Assembly (NCBI GenBank): GCA_022791355.1
Contig: JAAVYX010000098.1
Coordinates: 1 to 48,903, forward strand
DNA length: 48,903 nucleotides
From: Clostridiales bacterium
Lineage (GTDB): Bacteria > Bacillota > Clostridia > Oscillospirales > Acutalibacteraceae
Direction: 5' to 3'
This document shows, one piece after another, positions 33,534 through 42,129 of the stretch. Position 1 is the first letter of the stretch. Every line of letters begins with the position of its first letter. The notes below the pieces were generated by a model. The model worked only from the letters and a program-made list of their open reading frames with translations. It had not been told where the DNA came from and did no database searches. Both the position numbers and the translations under genes were made by a program.

Positions 33534-33848
33534 ATGCTGCCGGTTATCCATGGGATTTTTGCTGGAATATTTATTATATTGGGCATTGTTTTCCTAAGCG
33601 GAAAGGGTTTGTTCTTGATTGCCGGATATAACACCGCCTCGAAAGCCGAAAAAGCGGAAATCGATGAGAAAAAATTATGCAAATACGTAGGAATACTAAC
33701 GCTTTTATTTGCAGGCTGTTTCTTGCTTCTGATGGCCAGCGATATATTCGATCAAATGTGGCTGTTGTGGTTTGGACTAGGGCTGTTTTTTGTCATAGCT
33801 ATTGGCGGCGCTATTTACATAAATACCGGAAACCGGTTGAAAAAGTAA
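33534..33848 (+). CDS. DUF3784-like small membrane protein
   Basis: Membrane protein of 104 residues. The ATG at 33534 is seven bases from AGGGGG; the ATG at 33528 would overlap that site. Three hydrophobic segments lie at about 3-22, 48-66 and 73-92. Between the first two is KGLFLIAGYNTASKAEKAEIDEKKLCKYVG, in which GYNT followed by a charged amphipathic stretch is the mark of the DUF3784 family of Firmicutes. The function of that family is unknown. No operon partner. The family call is by motif memory. Confidence 0.75.
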   Translation: MLPVIHGIFAGIFIILGIVFLSGKGLFLIAGYNTASKAEKAEIDEKKLCKYVGILTLLFAGCFLLLMASDIFDQMWLLWFGLGLFFVIAIGGAIYINTGNRLKK

Positions 33849-33969
33849 AGCTGCCCGGATCGGGCGGCCCGCAAAAGGGGGAAACGCCTCCGCGGGTGTT
33901 TGGAATTAAATTTTTCGTGGAGCGGCGCAAGGGGTAAAAAGAGGCTACAGATTCGTAACTTTTGTTTTA

Positions 33970-33997
33970 TTGACAGCTGTGCTATACTATATATAAT
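33970..33997 (+). promoter_or_regulatory. Promoter of the PASTA protein gene
   Basis: TTGACA (33970-33975), a 16-base spacer and TATAAT (33992-33997). The spacer contains TGTGCTATACTATA, which also occurs in the ppk1 promoter region (36664-36677). Confidence 0.75.
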
Positions 33998-34059
33998 TGT
34001 GAGCAGAAACCGGACAAGGGTTCCAGGTTATTTCAATCAGGGAAAGGATGTTACCTGTT

Positions 34060-35841
34060 ATGCAAAATACCGACCGGCTCTGTATGGGCTGTATGAACGA
34101 CAACGGCGGCGAGCGGCTCTGTCCCATCTGCGGCTATGACGGGCAGAAGCCCCAGCCCGAAAACGCCCTGCCGACCCGTTCCTGGATCGGGGAAGGCCGA
34201 TATTTGATGGGTAAGGTCATGGAGCAGAACGGGGAGGGGATCACCTACCTGGGCTGGGATAACACCAGCGATACCATCGTCTGGATCCGGGAGTATTTCC
34301 CCGCCGGCCTGTGCGAGCGGCTGAACTCGGGCGGAGTGCGTCCCCTGCTGGGATCGGAGGAGGCCTTTCAGGAGGGAAAGGCCACTTTCTTAAAACTGAA
34401 CCAGGCTCTGTCCCGCCTGCGGGAGCTTCCCTGCCTGCTGCCGGTGACCGACCTGTTCGAGGGCTCCGGGACGGTTTATTGCGTCAAGCAGGCGGCTTCG
34501 GGTATCACTCTGCGGGAGTTTCTGCTGCGCAACGGCGGAACCCTTAAGTGGGAGCAGGCCCGTCCCCTTTTCCTGCCCCTGCTCTCGGCCCTCAAGGCCC
34601 TGCATAACGCCGGCGTAGTGCATCGCGGCATCTCGCCCGACACTTTGCTGGTAGGCCGGGACGGCAAAATCCGCTTAAAGGACTTTCTGATTCCCGCCGC
34701 CCGCACCGCCCGCAGCGATATGACCGCCCAGCTTTATCCGGGCTTCGCAGCCATCGAGCAGTACGGGTTCGACGGGCAGCCCGGCCCCTGGACCGACGTA
34801 TACGGCTTTGCCGCCACCCTCTTCCGGGTGCTGGTGGGCAATCCGCCCCCCGAGGCCACCGAGCGGGTTACCGACGACCATATGACCATCCCTGCCGCCG
34901 TGGCCCAAACCCTGCCCCGTCATGTTCTATCGGCCCTGGCCAACGCCCTGCAAATCCTGCCCGAGGACCGTACCCAGTCCATGGACGAGCTGCGGGAGGA
35001 CCTGGTCCCTTCCGCCGACGCGGGCCGGGATGGGAAAAAGAAAAAGCCGGGCGGCAAGCGGTACGGCCTGATCGCCGCCCTGACTACCGCCGGCGTAATC
35101 GTGGTGGTGCTCACCGTCCTGGCCATGACCGTTTTCCGGGACGACCTCTTCCCCACCCACGGTACGTCCAGCGGCCTCCAGCCCCCCTCCATGGGTTCGG
35201 CCGGAAACGCCATGCCGGACGAATCCAGCGAAAAGCTCTATTCGGTCCCCAACATCCTGGGCCAGACCTTCGCCCAGCTTACCGGCAACATAGAGTATCA
35301 GGATATTTACGAATTTGAAATCGTCTCGGAAAGCTATAACGATACCCAGCCCAGAGGCGCGGTTTACGAGCAGAGTCCCGCCGAGGGGACCACCGTTTCC
35401 AAGGGAACCAAGATTCAGGTTCGCATCAGCCTGGGCCCCTCTGTCGTCGCCCTGCCGCCGCTGGTCGGTCTGACCCGGGAGGCCGCCTATATCCAGCTGC
35501 TGGAAATGGGCTTTATGCCCGGCGCCGTCCAGTTTTATGAAAAGTACGACGCGTCCAAGCCGGCCAACACGGTGGTGGAGGTAGACCCCGGCGAGGGAAC
35601 CCAGCTCAACCCCGAGTCGGGTGTGAAGCTGTTTGTCAACTCCTTTGTCGCCCCGCCCTCCCAGCCCGAGACCACCACGACCAGCCGGTCCATTGTGGTG
35701 ACCGAGCCCCCGACCACCACCACCGAGCCGGCCACCACCACCAAACCTTCTACTACTACCACCAAGCCTTCTACCACCACCACTAAGCCCAGTACGACCA
35801 CTTCCCATTCCAGCTCCTCCAGCGAGCCGGAAGAGGAGTAA
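34060..35841 (+). CDS. Zinc-ribbon/PASTA membrane protein with degenerate kinase domain
   Basis: A 593-residue protein built like a PknB/PrkC-type Ser/Thr kinase but probably inactive. The ATG at 34060 is preferred over 34048, which abuts the GGAAAGGA site. Residues 8-26 hold four cysteines (CMGC, CPIC) in a zinc-ribbon pattern. The kinase-like domain (about 46-315) keeps NGEGITYLGWD, but the VAIK lysine is Arg (R77), HRD is HRG (G190) and DFG is DFL (D208-L210). The activation end reads GFAAIEQY. A Lys-rich segment precedes one membrane helix (about 336-358), then come two PASTA-like repeats (about 390-525). The tail is a TTTTKPSTTTTKPS low-complexity wall-spanning region. It would sense peptidoglycan or scaffold wall enzymes; inference. 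Confidence 0.85.
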   Translation: MQNTDRLCMGCMNDNGGERLCPICGYDGQKPQPENALPTRSWIGEGRYLMGKVMEQNGEGITYLGWDNTSDTIVWIREYFPAGLCERLNSGGVRPLLGSEEAFQEGKATFLKLNQALSRLRELPCLLPVTDLFEGSGTVYCVKQAASGITLREFLLRNGGTLKWEQARPLFLPLLSALKALHNAGVVHRGISPDTLLVGRDGKIRLKDFLIPAARTARSDMTAQLYPGFAAIEQYGFDGQPGPWTDVYGFAATLFRVLVGNPPPEATERVTDDHMTIPAAVAQTLPRHVLSALANALQILPEDRTQSMDELREDLVPSADAGRDGKKKKPGGKRYGLIAALTTAGVIVVVLTVLAMTVFRDDLFPTHGTSSGLQPPSMGSAGNAMPDESSEKLYSVPNILGQTFAQLTGNIEYQDIYEFEIVSESYNDTQPRGAVYEQSPAEGTTVSKGTKIQVRISLGPSVVALPPLVGLTREAAYIQLLEMGFMPGAVQFYEKYDASKPANTVVEVDPGEGTQLNPESGVKLFVNSFVAPPSQPETTTTSRSIVVTEPPTTTTEPATTTKPSTTTTKPSTTTTKPSTTTSHSSSSSEPEEE

Positions 35842-35852
35842 GAAAATTTGCA

Positions 35853-35890
35853 GCCGCCCTGCCGTATTGTTTCGGCGGGGCGGCTTTTGT
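35853..35890 (+). terminator. Terminator after the PASTA protein gene
   Basis: GCCGCCCTGCCG pairs with CGGCGGGGCGGC (one wobble) around an eight-base loop, followed by TTTTGT. Confidence 0.85.
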
Positions 35891-36060
35891 ATCCGCTTTG
35901 CGTGAATATTTAGGAAAGACTCTATACGCGCCGCGCTGTCGTCCAGATTGACCCTCAGGCCAACCTCTTTCCGGCGTTCCCGGCCGGCTTTGGCCAGAGC
36001 TCTACATCCCTTGCGGGAAGCGATGTTAGAGGCGCTTTAGCGCCGGAAGGTTAAAACGGT
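35891..36060 (+). repeat. Intergenic repeat element, copy F (partial)
   Basis: Contains the family core CCTTGCGGGAAGCGATG followed by AGAGGCGCTTTAGCGCC (about 36009-36048), shared with the elements at 8.7, 24.6, 40.2, 40.7 and 42.3 kb. A GCCGGCTTTGGCC hairpin and CGCTTTGCG near the left edge are also family parts. The remaining sequence is diverged. Confidence 0.65.
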
Positions 36061-36189
36061 CAAAGGGCGTTCGACCATGCGCTTCGCTCTCCCGCCTTTC
36101 TTTGGGGAAGACAGATGGGATAGGCTGAGGGTCTAAGGAAGGTTCCTATAGATATCCTGCGACTACCATCTACCTCGGTGGACAAATAC

Positions 36190-36440
36190 GCAAAGCGGCG
36201 GCCCAAAGGGCGGCCCTCACGGGCGGCCAAAAAGAGGGCCGTCGGGGAACTGGCAGGGAACTGGCAGGGAACTAGCAGGGAACTAGCAGGGAACTAGCAG
36301 GGAACTAGCAGGGAACTAGCAGCGTTCTCGGATGTAGGCGGGCGACAGATAGCCGCTCAAAGGGCGGCTAGAGAAGGCCGCTCAAAGAGCGGCCGTCAGT
36401 AGCCTTCCTTTAGGACGGCCGCCAGGTAGCCGCTCTGCCG
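36190..36440 (+). repeat. 11 bp tandem repeat (7 copies) within a hairpin cluster
   Basis: GGAACTRGCAG is repeated seven times at 36246-36322; the first two copies have G and the last five have A at the variable place. Around it lie short GC-rich palindromes: GGCGGCCCAAAGGGCGGCC (about 36198), AGCCGCTC-AAAGG-GCGGCT (about 36352) and a perfect GGCCGCTC-AAA-GAGCGGCC (36376-36394). Non-coding. Confidence 0.9.
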
Positions 36441-36640
36441 AGCGGCCCGCGTACCCAGCCTCGCTCCGCTGCCTTTCCCACGGCTGCCAAGACAACGCGG
36501 CTTGCGGCAATTTTATCCCCGTAAAACCGTATGATACCTTGTCAATCGATGGAAGATACCCCGAACAAAAGACTTGTCAGCCGGAAAGCGCACCAAAGAA
36601 TGGATAAAATTTTGTGAATTATTGGGTAAAATTTAGACAA
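36441..36640. other. Gap before the ppk1 promoter
   Basis: No gene and no clear repeat. The sequence changes from GC-rich to AT-rich towards the promoter at 36651. Confidence 0.4.
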
Positions 36641-36650
36641 AGGAATGGTA

Positions 36651-36679
36651 TTGCAGGTGTATTTGTGCTATACTATAAG
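36651..36679 (+). promoter_or_regulatory. ppk1 promoter
   Basis: TTGCAG (36651-36656), a 17-base spacer and TATAAG (36674-36679). An overlapping extended -10, TGCTATACT, is part of the 14-base word shared with the PASTA gene promoter. The leader to the ppk1 ATG is about 205 bases. Confidence 0.6.
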
Positions 36680-36893
36680 TATCATCTATCTTGGAGGCGG
36701 TACGGCCTTACAGGGCTGCCCATGCGTACCGCGCCGCACCCGTCTGCCGGCCCTCCGGCCGGCGAATCCGATAGAACCGATTCCCGCCGCCGGGCTGATA
36801 GACCCTAAGCGGGCCAATCGATATAGGCAAAAAGCCCTTCGGCTGTTTTTGTAAAATCCCAAAAAAGCGGTATGCAAAGGGGAGGTATTTTGT

Positions 36894-38987
36894 ATGGGGG
36901 AGAAGAGAAATCCCTTCACCAACCGGGAGCTCAGTTGGCTGGATTTTAACCTGCGGGTGCTGGAGGAGGCCGAAAAGCCCTGCAATCCCGTGCTGGAGCG
37001 TCTCAAATTTTTGAGTATTACGGCCTCGAATCTGGACGAGTTCTTTATGGTCCGGGTGGCTTCCTTGAAGGAAAAAATCCGGGAAAAGGATCCGCGGCCG
37101 GACGACTCGGGCCTCACCCCGGAGCAGGCCCTGCAAAAAATCCGCAAAAAGGCGGGCAGCCTGGTGGCCCGGCAGTACGCCTGCTATGAAAAGCACATCC
37201 TGCCCGACCTGGAGGAGGCCGGCGTACGCCTGCTGCGGCCCGACCAGCTGGACGAGACCCAGTACAAGGCCGCGTCGGATTACTTTTACAATATGGTTTT
37301 TCCCGTCCTCACCCCCATCGCCGTGGACAAAAGCCGCCCCATGCCCCTGCTGCTGAACAAGGCGGTTTACATCGCCGTCCGTCTGCGCAAGGATAATAAA
37401 TCCTACTTCGCCCTGGTGCAGGTCCCGACGGTTCTGCCCCGGCATTTCGAGCTGCCCTGTCAGGGCGGGCGGGCCTTCATACTGCTGGAGGAGATCATCA
37501 CCTACTTTCTATCCTCCCTGTTCGAGCTGCACATCATCGAGGCCCACGCCCTTTTCCGGGTCACCCGGGACGCCGACCTGGAGGTAAACGACGATACGGC
37601 CGAAAACCTGCTGACCGCCATGAAAAAGACCCTGGAAAAACGTAAGCGGGGCGCGCCGGTCCGTCTGGAGCTGCAAAAGGACTGCGACGAGCGGCTGCGG
37701 GAATTTCTGCTGGAGGACCTGCGGGTCAGCCGGAAGGACGTGGTGGAGATCCCCGGACCCCTGGACCTGGCCGCCTTTATGAAATTCGCCATGACGCCAG
37801 GCGGGGAAAAGCTGCGGCTGCCCCCCATCCTCCCGGTTCCCCCGGCCGACTTTGCCGGGGTGGAGGACTATTTCGCCGCCATCCGGGAGCGGGACCGGCT
37901 GGTCCATCACCCCTACGAAAGCTTCGACGTGGTGGTGGAGTTTCTCCGTCAGGCCGCCGAGGACCCGGACGTGCTGGCCATCAAGCAGACCCTATACCGG
38001 GTCAGCGGCCAGTCCCCGGTGATCGACAATCTGATAAAGGCCGCCCAAAACGGCAAGCAGGTCACCGTGCTGGTGGAGCTCAAGGCCCGGTTCGACGAGG
38101 CCAACAACATCGCCTGGGCCGCCAAGCTGGAAAAGGCCGGCTGTCATGTGCTCTACGGGGTGGAGGGCCTCAAAACCCATTGTAAAATCCTGCTGGCCGT
38201 CCGCCGGGAGAAGGAGGGCATCCGCCGTTACCTCCACCTGGCCACCGGCAACTATAACGATTCCACCGCCCGCCTGTATACCGACGTGGGGATGTTCACC
38301 TGCCGGGAGGACTTCGGCCGGGACGCAAGCGAGCTCTTCAACCGCCTCACCGGCTACTCCCGCTTCCCCGACTATCAGAAGCTGGTCCCGGCCCCCGAGT
38401 CCATGCGGACCTTCCTCTACGACCGGATCGACCGGGAAATCGAGCACAAGAAAAAGGGCCTGCCGGCCGGTATCTGTATCAAGATCAATTCCCTGCTGGA
38501 TAAGGGTATGATCGACCGGCTGTATAAGGCCTCCCAAGCCGGGGTCCGGGTAAAGCTCATCGTCCGGGGCATCTGCGCATTGGTGCCGGGGGTCAAGGAG
38601 GTCAGCGAAAATATAACGGTCATCAGTATCGTGGGCCAGCTGCTGGAGCACAGCCGCATTTTCCTATTCGAAAACGGCGGCCGCCGGGAGGTTTACCTGG
38701 GCAGCGCCGACCTGATGCCCCGCAACCTGAACCGCCGGGTGGAGCTGCTCTTCCCGGTGGAGGACAATGGCCTCAAGCGCCGCTTGGTCTCTATACTGGA
38801 GCTCATGCTCGCCGACAATCATAACGCCCGGTATCAGGATAAAAGCCGCCGGTACCGTCCGGTAACAGAGGGCGAGAAGACGGTCAACGCCCAGCTGGAG
38901 CTGGCCCACCGGGCCCACGCCGCCTGGGCGCGCAAAAAACGGGCGGCGGACAAATCCAAAACGGAAATCGAAACCGAACAAAAATAG
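36894..38987 (+). CDS. ppk1: Polyphosphate kinase 1
   Basis: Reversible polyphosphate synthase (ATP to polyP) acting through a phosphohistidine, 697 residues, full length. The N-terminal domain starts NRELSWLDFNLRVLEEA, and SNLDEFFMVRVASLKEKI follows. The PLD-like catalytic half carries KTHCK with the phosphorylated His H429, and LEHSRIFLFENGG with H586, the second active-site histidine. YTDVGMFTCREDFG, NSLLDKGMIDRLYKASQAGV and GSADLMPRNLNRRVELLFPV are also typical. Peripheral membrane enzyme in E. coli. The C-terminal 40 residues are basic. pfk starts 15 bases after its stop, so the two form an operon. The gene begins with GGGGAGG ten bases before ATG. Confidence 0.97.
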   Translation: MGEKRNPFTNRELSWLDFNLRVLEEAEKPCNPVLERLKFLSITASNLDEFFMVRVASLKEKIREKDPRPDDSGLTPEQALQKIRKKAGSLVARQYACYEKHILPDLEEAGVRLLRPDQLDETQYKAASDYFYNMVFPVLTPIAVDKSRPMPLLLNKAVYIAVRLRKDNKSYFALVQVPTVLPRHFELPCQGGRAFILLEEIITYFLSSLFELHIIEAHALFRVTRDADLEVNDDTAENLLTAMKKTLEKRKRGAPVRLELQKDCDERLREFLLEDLRVSRKDVVEIPGPLDLAAFMKFAMTPGGEKLRLPPILPVPPADFAGVEDYFAAIRERDRLVHHPYESFDVVVEFLRQAAEDPDVLAIKQTLYRVSGQSPVIDNLIKAAQNGKQVTVLVELKARFDEANNIAWAAKLEKAGCHVLYGVEGLKTHCKILLAVRREKEGIRRYLHLATGNYNDSTARLYTDVGMFTCREDFGRDASELFNRLTGYSRFPDYQKLVPAPESMRTFLYDRIDREIEHKKKGLPAGICIKINSLLDKGMIDRLYKASQAGVRVKLIVRGICALVPGVKEVSENITVISIVGQLLEHSRIFLFENGGRREVYLGSADLMPRNLNRRVELLFPVEDNGLKRRLVSILELMLADNHNARYQDKSRRYRPVTEGEKTVNAQLELAHRAHAAWARKKRAADKSKTEIETEQK

Positions 38988-39002
38988 ACTGGAGTGGAGA
39001 AA

Positions 39003-40088
39003 ATGGCGAAAAAGAAAAAGATCGGCCTGCTGACCAGCGGGGGAGACTGTCAGGGCCTGAACGCGGCCCTGCGGGGAGTGGCCAAGGGTCTGGCCAACGC
39101 CTACGAGGACGTGGATTTCTACGGCTTTACCGACGGTTACCGGGGCCTGATCGAATGCGACTATAAAATGTACGAGGCCGAGGACTTTTCCGGCATTTTG
39201 ACCTTGGGCGGCACCATCCTGGGCACCTCCCGCCAGCCCTATAAGCAGATGCGGGTGGTGGACGAAACCACCAGCGTAGACAAGGTTGCCGCCATGAAGC
39301 GGACCTATCAGAAGCTGGGGCTGGACTGTCTGGTCATCCTGGGCGGCAACGGCACCCATAAAACGGCCAACCTGCTGGCGGGAGAGGGACTGAACATCGT
39401 CACCCTGCCCAAGACCATCGACAACGACATCTACGGCACCGACCTGACCTTCGGCTTTTATTCGGCGGTGGATATCGCCACCCACGTCATCGAATGTATC
39501 CACACCACCGCCTTTTCCCACAGCCGGGTCTTTATCGTGGAGCTTATGGGCCATAAGGCCGGCTGGCTGACCCTGTACGCCGGTATCGGCGGCGGGGCCG
39601 ACGTGATCCTCCTGCCCGAGATTCCCTATGATATCGACAAAATCGCCAAGGCCATTTCCAAGCGCAACGATAACCGGGGTAAATTCGCCATTCTGGCCGT
39701 GGCCGAGGGGGCCGTCTCCAAGGAGGAGGCCAAAATGAGTAAAAAGGAATTTAAGGCCGCCCGGGCGGCTATGGAGTACCCGTCGGTTTCCTACCGTCTG
39801 GCCGCCGAGCTGGAGGCCAAAACCGGCAAGGAAACCCGGGTCACCGTCCCCGGCCACTTCCAGCGCGGCGGCAGCCCTAACGCCTACGACCGGGTGTTTT
39901 GCAGCCTGTTGGGGGCCGCCGCCGCCGACCTGATCGTCAAGGAGCAGTTCGGGTATATGGTGGGCTTTGTGAAAAACGAGTTTGTGCCGGTACCCCTGTC
40001 CGAGGTGGCCGGACGGCTCAAGCTGGTCCCGGCCGACAGTCAGGTGATCACCGAGGCCCGCCGTCTGGGCATCAGCTTCGGCGACTAG
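39003..40088 (+). CDS. pfkA: 6-Phosphofructokinase, mixed ATP/PPi-type subfamily
   Basis: Phosphorylates fructose 6-phosphate in glycolysis, 361 residues, longer than the 320 of Bacillus PfkA. The ATG at 39003 follows GGAG by eight bases and starts MAKKKKIGLLTSGGDCQGLNA. The donor-binding motif is GGNGT (114-118), with Gly at the E. coli 104 position as in ATP enzymes but Asn replacing Asp103. The next motif is LPKTIDNDI, with Lys137 at the E. coli 124 position as in PPi enzymes. Catalytic TID (138-140) is intact. GHFQRGGSP is the substrate-site loop. The phosphoryl donor therefore cannot be read off. Coupling to ppk1 in one operon is notable. Confidence 0.9.
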   Translation: MAKKKKIGLLTSGGDCQGLNAALRGVAKGLANAYEDVDFYGFTDGYRGLIECDYKMYEAEDFSGILTLGGTILGTSRQPYKQMRVVDETTSVDKVAAMKRTYQKLGLDCLVILGGNGTHKTANLLAGEGLNIVTLPKTIDNDIYGTDLTFGFYSAVDIATHVIECIHTTAFSHSRVFIVELMGHKAGWLTLYAGIGGGADVILLPEIPYDIDKIAKAISKRNDNRGKFAILAVAEGAVSKEEAKMSKKEFKAARAAMEYPSVSYRLAAELEAKTGKETRVTVPGHFQRGGSPNAYDRVFCSLLGAAAADLIVKEQFGYMVGFVKNEFVPVPLSEVAGRLKLVPADSQVITEARRLGISFGD

Positions 40089-40159
40089 GCGTATGGAAAA
40101 ACCCGAAGCTGTAGTTGGAAGGTTCAGGCGCGGGAGCGGGAAAGGAAAACCCGCAGAAA

Positions 40160-40336
40160 GGTATACTTTGCCGTGCAAAGCAAAATTATTGCGAGGGGCT
40201 CTAGCGGCGTGCTTTGCTGTGTCCCGGTCTGGCGTTCCTTGCGGGAAGCAATGTAGAGGCGATTTAGCACCGGGACGCCAGCCGTCAGAACGTCCTTTGG
40301 ACGTTCATATAGATGCGCCGAACAAAATCTATTGAA
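40160..40336 (+). repeat. Intergenic repeat element, copy C
   Basis: Starts with hairpin CTTTGC-CGT-GCAAAG, then AAAATTATTGCGAGGGGCTC, the core CCTTGCGGGAAGCAATGTAG, and a GAACGTCC-TTT-GGACGTTC hairpin (about 40288-40306). Leads directly into R2. Confidence 0.7.
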
Positions 40337-40517
40337 ATAAAGTTTTCGCCCGCCTTTTTTAAAAGGCGGTGGGGTCGAGGGGCAAGGCCCCCGTCGTGGC
40401 CCGCAGGACGCGAAATCCTTAGAAACGTAAGGCGCAGGTAGCCGAAATCTTCCAAAGGAAGATTTCGGCCGGACCCTCGCCGGGGGTTCCCCGATGGGGC
40501 GCGCAGCGACGCATAAG
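40337..40517 (+). repeat. Dispersed hairpin element, copy R2 (uninterrupted)
   Basis: Reference copy of 181 bases for R1 and R3. The central hairpin is GCCGAAATCTTCC-AAA-GGAAGATTTCGGC. The site interrupted in R3 is intact here (CCTTAGAAACGTAAGG, about 40417-40432). Confidence 0.85.
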
Positions 40518-40592
40518 ATGTTATTGCTTACAGATTTTTGGTTGGAGCGGTCTATGCGAGCGGTCCAAGTCTGTCCTGGCATCCCGCCGCCG

Positions 40593-40860
40593 CGCCTCTA
40601 CCTGGAGGTCCGCGGCGCTAACGCGCCTCTACCTGGCGACCGCGGCGCTAAAGCGCCTCTGGCTGGAGGTCCGCGGCGCTAACGCGCCTCTACCTGGAGG
40701 TCCGCGGCGCTAAAGCGCCTCTGGCTGCTTCCCGCCAGGAACTTACATATCTGGCCAACGGCCGGAACGGGACGAGGGAAAGCGTTCGGCCAAAGGTCCA
40801 TACCAGAAGACCCTGGAGGGGCTCGACGCCCCGCAGAGAAATCTATAGATATTCCATCCG
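40593..40860 (+). repeat. 30-31 bp tandem hairpin array, element D
   Basis: About four and a half units starting CGCCTCTACCTGGAGGTCC or a close variant, each with GGCGCTAAMGCGCC (40593-40730). Downstream are GCTTCCCGCCAGG, the CTGGCCAACGGCC module and an end module GAGGGGCTCGACGCCCCGC followed by AGAAATCTATAGAT (to 40860), parts shared with elements A, B and E. Confidence 0.85.
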
Positions 40861-41057
40861 GGCGTCTATATAAAGCTTCGAAAGAACGACACACGGCCAA
40901 TCAACCGCGGTTATCTCGTTCAAAAATCCGCGCGGAGCCCAGTTTAACCCATGCTTTAATAGAAAACCAATGCGATCTGACCCAACATCCGGTTTTCGCG
41001 GATAAAAACATACGCTGGCGGCGTTTCGTAGAAGTAAATGACGCCCAGGCTTGCCCA
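40861..41057. other. Gap between element D and the bidirectional terminator
   Basis: No gene supported. Overlapping minus-strand frames (about 40843-41189) have no ribosome binding site and no recognisable product; a decayed gene cannot be excluded. Confidence 0.4.
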
Positions 41058-41098
41058 AATAAAAAAGCCCGGGTATGCGATTACATCCCGAGCCTTTT
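41058..41098. terminator. Bidirectional terminator-like hairpin
   Basis: AAAAAGCCCGGGTATG pairs imperfectly with CATCCCGAGCCTTTTT, with A and T tracts on both sides, so it could end transcripts on either strand. No intact gene faces it on the minus strand. Confidence 0.6.
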
Positions 41099-41359
41099 TA
41101 ACGCAGCGAACGCCTTGTCTCTCATGGAAAAATGCGGCGCTTTTGATTGTAAAAGCGGTCTCAAACATAACGCCTATAACATTCTTCAAAACAGATGAGA
41201 AAAGGGGGACTGCGCAGACAGCGCCAGGGCCGGGCGGAGGACCCGTCCGGCGGCAGCCAGTCTGGGACGGCGCCCCGGCTTGCGCGTCGTCTGTTCCCGC
41301 GGGCCCCGCGAACCTTTGTCAGGTGCTTTGAAGGCTGTTATAGAATAGGGAGGAGAGCT

Positions 41360-42097
41360 ATGCCCAGATTTTTTTCGGAAACCATCGCCGAACTGCCGGC
41401 GCTCGAGGGAGCGGACGCGGCCCATATTGTAAAGGCCCTGCGGATGCGTCCGGGCGAACGCCTGACCGTCTGCGACCTGAAGGGAACCGACTATTTCTGC
41501 GAAATCGCGGCGGCCGACCCCCAGCGGGTGGAGCTGACCGTTCTGGAAACCGCCCCCACCAAAAGCGAACCGAAGCTGGCCGTCACCCTCTACCAGTGCG
41601 TTCCAAAGGGGGACAAGCTGGACGGGGTGGTGCAAAAGGCGGTGGAGCTGGGGGTCAGCCGGATCGTGCCGGTGCTCTCCAGCCGCTGCGTCTCCCGGCC
41701 GGACCCAAAGTCCATGGGGAAAAAGACCGACCGTTGGCGGAAAATCGCCCGGGAGGCCGCCGGCCAAAGCGGACGGGGCGTGCTGCCCGCCGTAGACCCG
41801 GCCCTGGATTTTAACGCCTGCGCCGCCGCATTGAGCGGCTACGATCTGTCCCTGTTTTTCTACGAGGAGGGGGGAGAGCCCCTACGGACCCTGGTAAGCC
41901 GGACAGCCCTGCCCCCGTCCGGCGGCAGGGCCGCCGTCCTCATCGGCCCGGAGGGAGGCTTTACGCCGGAGGAAGCCCGGAAGGCCGCCAGCGCGGGAGC
42001 CGCAACCGTTACCCTGGGTCCCCGGATTCTGCGGACCGAAACCGCGCCTATCGCCGCTCTGACCGCCCTCATGCTGCTTACAGGTAATCTGGAGTAA
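41360..42097 (+). CDS. rsmE: 16S rRNA m3U1498 methyltransferase RsmE
   Basis: SPOUT-class SAM-dependent enzyme that methylates U1498 of 16S rRNA (E. coli numbering). The frame is open from 41195, but the family start is the ATG at 41360 (MPRFFSETIAELP), seven bases after GGGAGG. 245 residues, normal size. An N-terminal PUA-like domain (HIVKALRMRPGERLTVCDLKG) is followed by PKGDKLDGVVQKAVELGV and the SPOUT knot motifs IGPEGGFTPEEA and LGPRILRTETAPIAAL. It usually sits behind prmA; here it is isolated between repeat clusters. Confidence 0.95.
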   Translation: MPRFFSETIAELPALEGADAAHIVKALRMRPGERLTVCDLKGTDYFCEIAAADPQRVELTVLETAPTKSEPKLAVTLYQCVPKGDKLDGVVQKAVELGVSRIVPVLSSRCVSRPDPKSMGKKTDRWRKIAREAAGQSGRGVLPAVDPALDFNACAAALSGYDLSLFFYEEGGEPLRTLVSRTALPPSGGRAAVLIGPEGGFTPEEARKAASAGAATVTLGPRILRTETAPIAALTALMLLTGNLE

Positions 42098-42129
42098 AAA
42101 ACGGCCCTAGCGTCTGTTTTAACAGGTTA

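Noticed and set aside
40593-40730. CRISPR-like periodic repeat
   Set aside because: Units are contiguous with no unique spacers, and no cas genes are nearby.
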